Origin: Luscinia megarhynchos
Taxonomy: Eukaryota; Chordata; Aves; Passeriformes; Turdidae
Direction: 5' to 3'
Assembly (NCBI GenBank): GCA_034336665.1
Contig: JAPFBE010000003.1
Coordinates: 64,151,352 to 64,215,351 of the forward strand
DNA length: 64,000 bases
Program-made: the position numbers and the translations under genes
Notes under the pieces: generated by a model
Databases searched by the model: none
What the model was told of the DNA's origin: nothing
The model's input: only the letters and a program-made list of their open reading frames with translations
Shown: positions 62,451-64,000 of the stretch, piece after piece
Numbering within the stretch: position 1 is the stretch's first letter
Layout: every line of letters starts with the position of its first letter

Positions 62451-64000
62451 TTAGCTGCATGCATCTTAAAACAGTATATTTCGTGGTAAATGTATTATGT
62501 AGCTGGATAAATAGAATTATTTTTCCAGAACATGGTGGAGTTTATATAAAAAAATCCCGTTATTGGATATAGATGCCTTTTGAGATAAATTCATTAATAC
62601 CTTAAGCTTCTTGATTGTATGCATATCAGAAATGTACCGCAGCATTCCTTCTGGGTCATTCTTTCACTTTATTTATCTTGTTTTTTAAAAGTTTTTTTTG
62701 GCACCCATTTTATCCTATGCTTTGAATATTTTGTGAATAAAATTTTACATTGAATGGCTGGCTCTTTATAGTGCTTTGCCTGCACAATCAAGTAGCTTGG
62801 GATGACTGCAACAGGATAATTCATACCAGCTTTCACCTGGAAATATGATTACATTCATTAATAGCTTCATTCATTTTGCTAGGATTAGTTGCATTCTTAA
62901 CATCAAGCACATTGCTGGATTAAGGTCAAACAGTTCAGGAAGTTTTTGCTGGGTGTACTATAGCCATATAATTCAACTAATGAAAGGGAAACTTGGAGAA
63001 CAGACACTGCTGGAACATGAGAAAAGGAGACAGAAAACAAAAATTCAGACTGCATTGAATTATCAAATATGTTCCACATAAAGGGAAAGAAGGGTTTCTA
63101 GGAAAGCTAACCAGTTCTGAGAGTCTCAAATTAGAAAATGATCAAAAATACTAGAAACAAAGAAGTCTTCAATTTTTACACCCTTTTCATAAATCATGAT
63201 GAATTTGCAGTGTAATGGAGAGCAAGAAAATATATATGGGTGGTAAAAGAGATTTCTGCATATGGTGGGGGAATGAGGTGGGAAAGAGAGACACTGTGGG
63301 GTCCTTTCTGGGTCTCAACAAGAAAGGCCCAACAAGAAATGTCTTAGTAAAATAGCAGTTTTCATCAGATGTGTAACAATAGTACTATAGATAGTGAAAA
63401 TTTTTCCATCCCTCCACATGCTGGGAAGTCCCCATTCGTGCAGCATCAAACAGAATTCAGAGAGGTTTTTCCAACTGCATGCTGCACAGATTCCCTCCAC
63501 TGAGAGGTCCCTTTTCCCTCCCATGCCACAGTGCTCTTGTTGCACAAAAGCAGATCCAGGTATCCTCCCTGACAGATCAGAGTGCTTCCCCTGTCACAGC
63601 TCTGGGAGTGCACAGTGCACACCTGCAGCTCCCCATGCACTGGCTGCCCTGGCTCTGAGAGCAACACCCAAACCAGCAAGCAGAAAAAGCCTGTTCAAGA
63701 TCACCATCTCCTTGAACACAGTCATCTCTGAGGCTGCCAATATAAACAATTGAATCAGAAGCGTTGGTATGAGACTACAATAAATATTTATATTCGCTGC
63801 AATACCAGGAACAACTTCCTTGAAAGGAGATTTAAGGTACTGAAATACTCCAAAAGAGAGGTACCAGAGAGTCCATACTTTAGCATGCTTGTTTGGACAT
63901 GAAAATTCTACAGAACACACCCACATTGAAAAAAAAACATGCTAGAATAAAGAGTTAAAGGCCTTTCCTTCATGTTTGCCATGAGTTTTGCAAAGGCTGT
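62451..64000. other. non-genic DNA, nothing recognised
   Basis: No gene or family repeat is supported to the end of the window. Frames of 119 codons (63394-63753, plus) and 110 codons (63594-63926, minus) overlap each other on opposite strands in a slightly GC-richer stretch (63480-63680) and resemble no protein I know. Confidence 0.45.

Noticed and set aside
63394..63926. Overlapping frames of 119 (plus) and 110 (minus) codons near the right end
   Set aside because: Openness on both strands follows from local composition. Neither translation resembles a known family.
1..64000. Prokaryotic or viral systems (operons, CRISPR arrays, insertion sequences, ribosome binding sites)
   Set aside because: Composition, CR1 and LTR content and the lack of dense coding show vertebrate nuclear DNA. 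No spaced identical repeats of CRISPR type occur.

Overview
This window looks like avian nuclear DNA, most likely from a neognath and possibly a passerine. It is AT-rich and CpG-poor. It carries about ten to eleven fragments of CR1 (the dominant bird LINE) and one solo LTR of a common avian endogenous-retrovirus type. The CR1 copies show the lineage's hallmarks: the 3' end resembling TCCCTTCCAACCC followed by ATTCTATG octamers, and reverse-transcriptase remnants resembling FADDTKL and NLMKFNK. I see no bacterial, phage, plasmid, CRISPR or organelle signature.

I found no protein-coding gene I could support. The longest open frames (133-171 codons) are low-complexity, AT-rich or unrecognised, and chance frames of that size are expected in 64 kb read six ways. 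I also found no recognisable tRNA, snRNA or rRNA gene. The window is best read as a gene desert or the inside of a very long intron.

Layout. 1-11 kb: CR1 pieces (592-725 minus, 2455-2560 minus, 8541-8683 plus), short AT microsatellites, a G-run at 3839-3857 and a CpG-containing 14-bp palindrome at 4875-4888. 11.1-12.1 kb: the most distinctive non-repeat stretch, a CpG- and GC-enriched patch with clustered bZIP-like motifs and a good splice-donor match, followed by a 243-bp GGAA microsatellite. 12-24 kb: mostly featureless, with a CR1 fragment near 14.2 kb. 24-42 kb: an old CR1 3' end at 24.2 kb, a GC-rich patch near 25.3 kb and a solo LTR at 40544-41116 with a 5-bp target duplication. 42-64 kb: CR1 3' ends near 42.8, 48.0 and 55.2 kb, an AATAAG hexamer array at 52951-53033, and at 61.7-62.4 kb a CR1 whose reverse-transcriptase part is inverted against its own 3' end, as expected from twin priming.

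No genes can be shown to work together here. The candidates for function are regulatory or noncoding: the 11.2-11.7 kb patch first, then the 25.1-25.4 kb patch and the two CpG palindromes. No new biological system is evident. Repeat families were recognised from memory of consensus features; no search was run.
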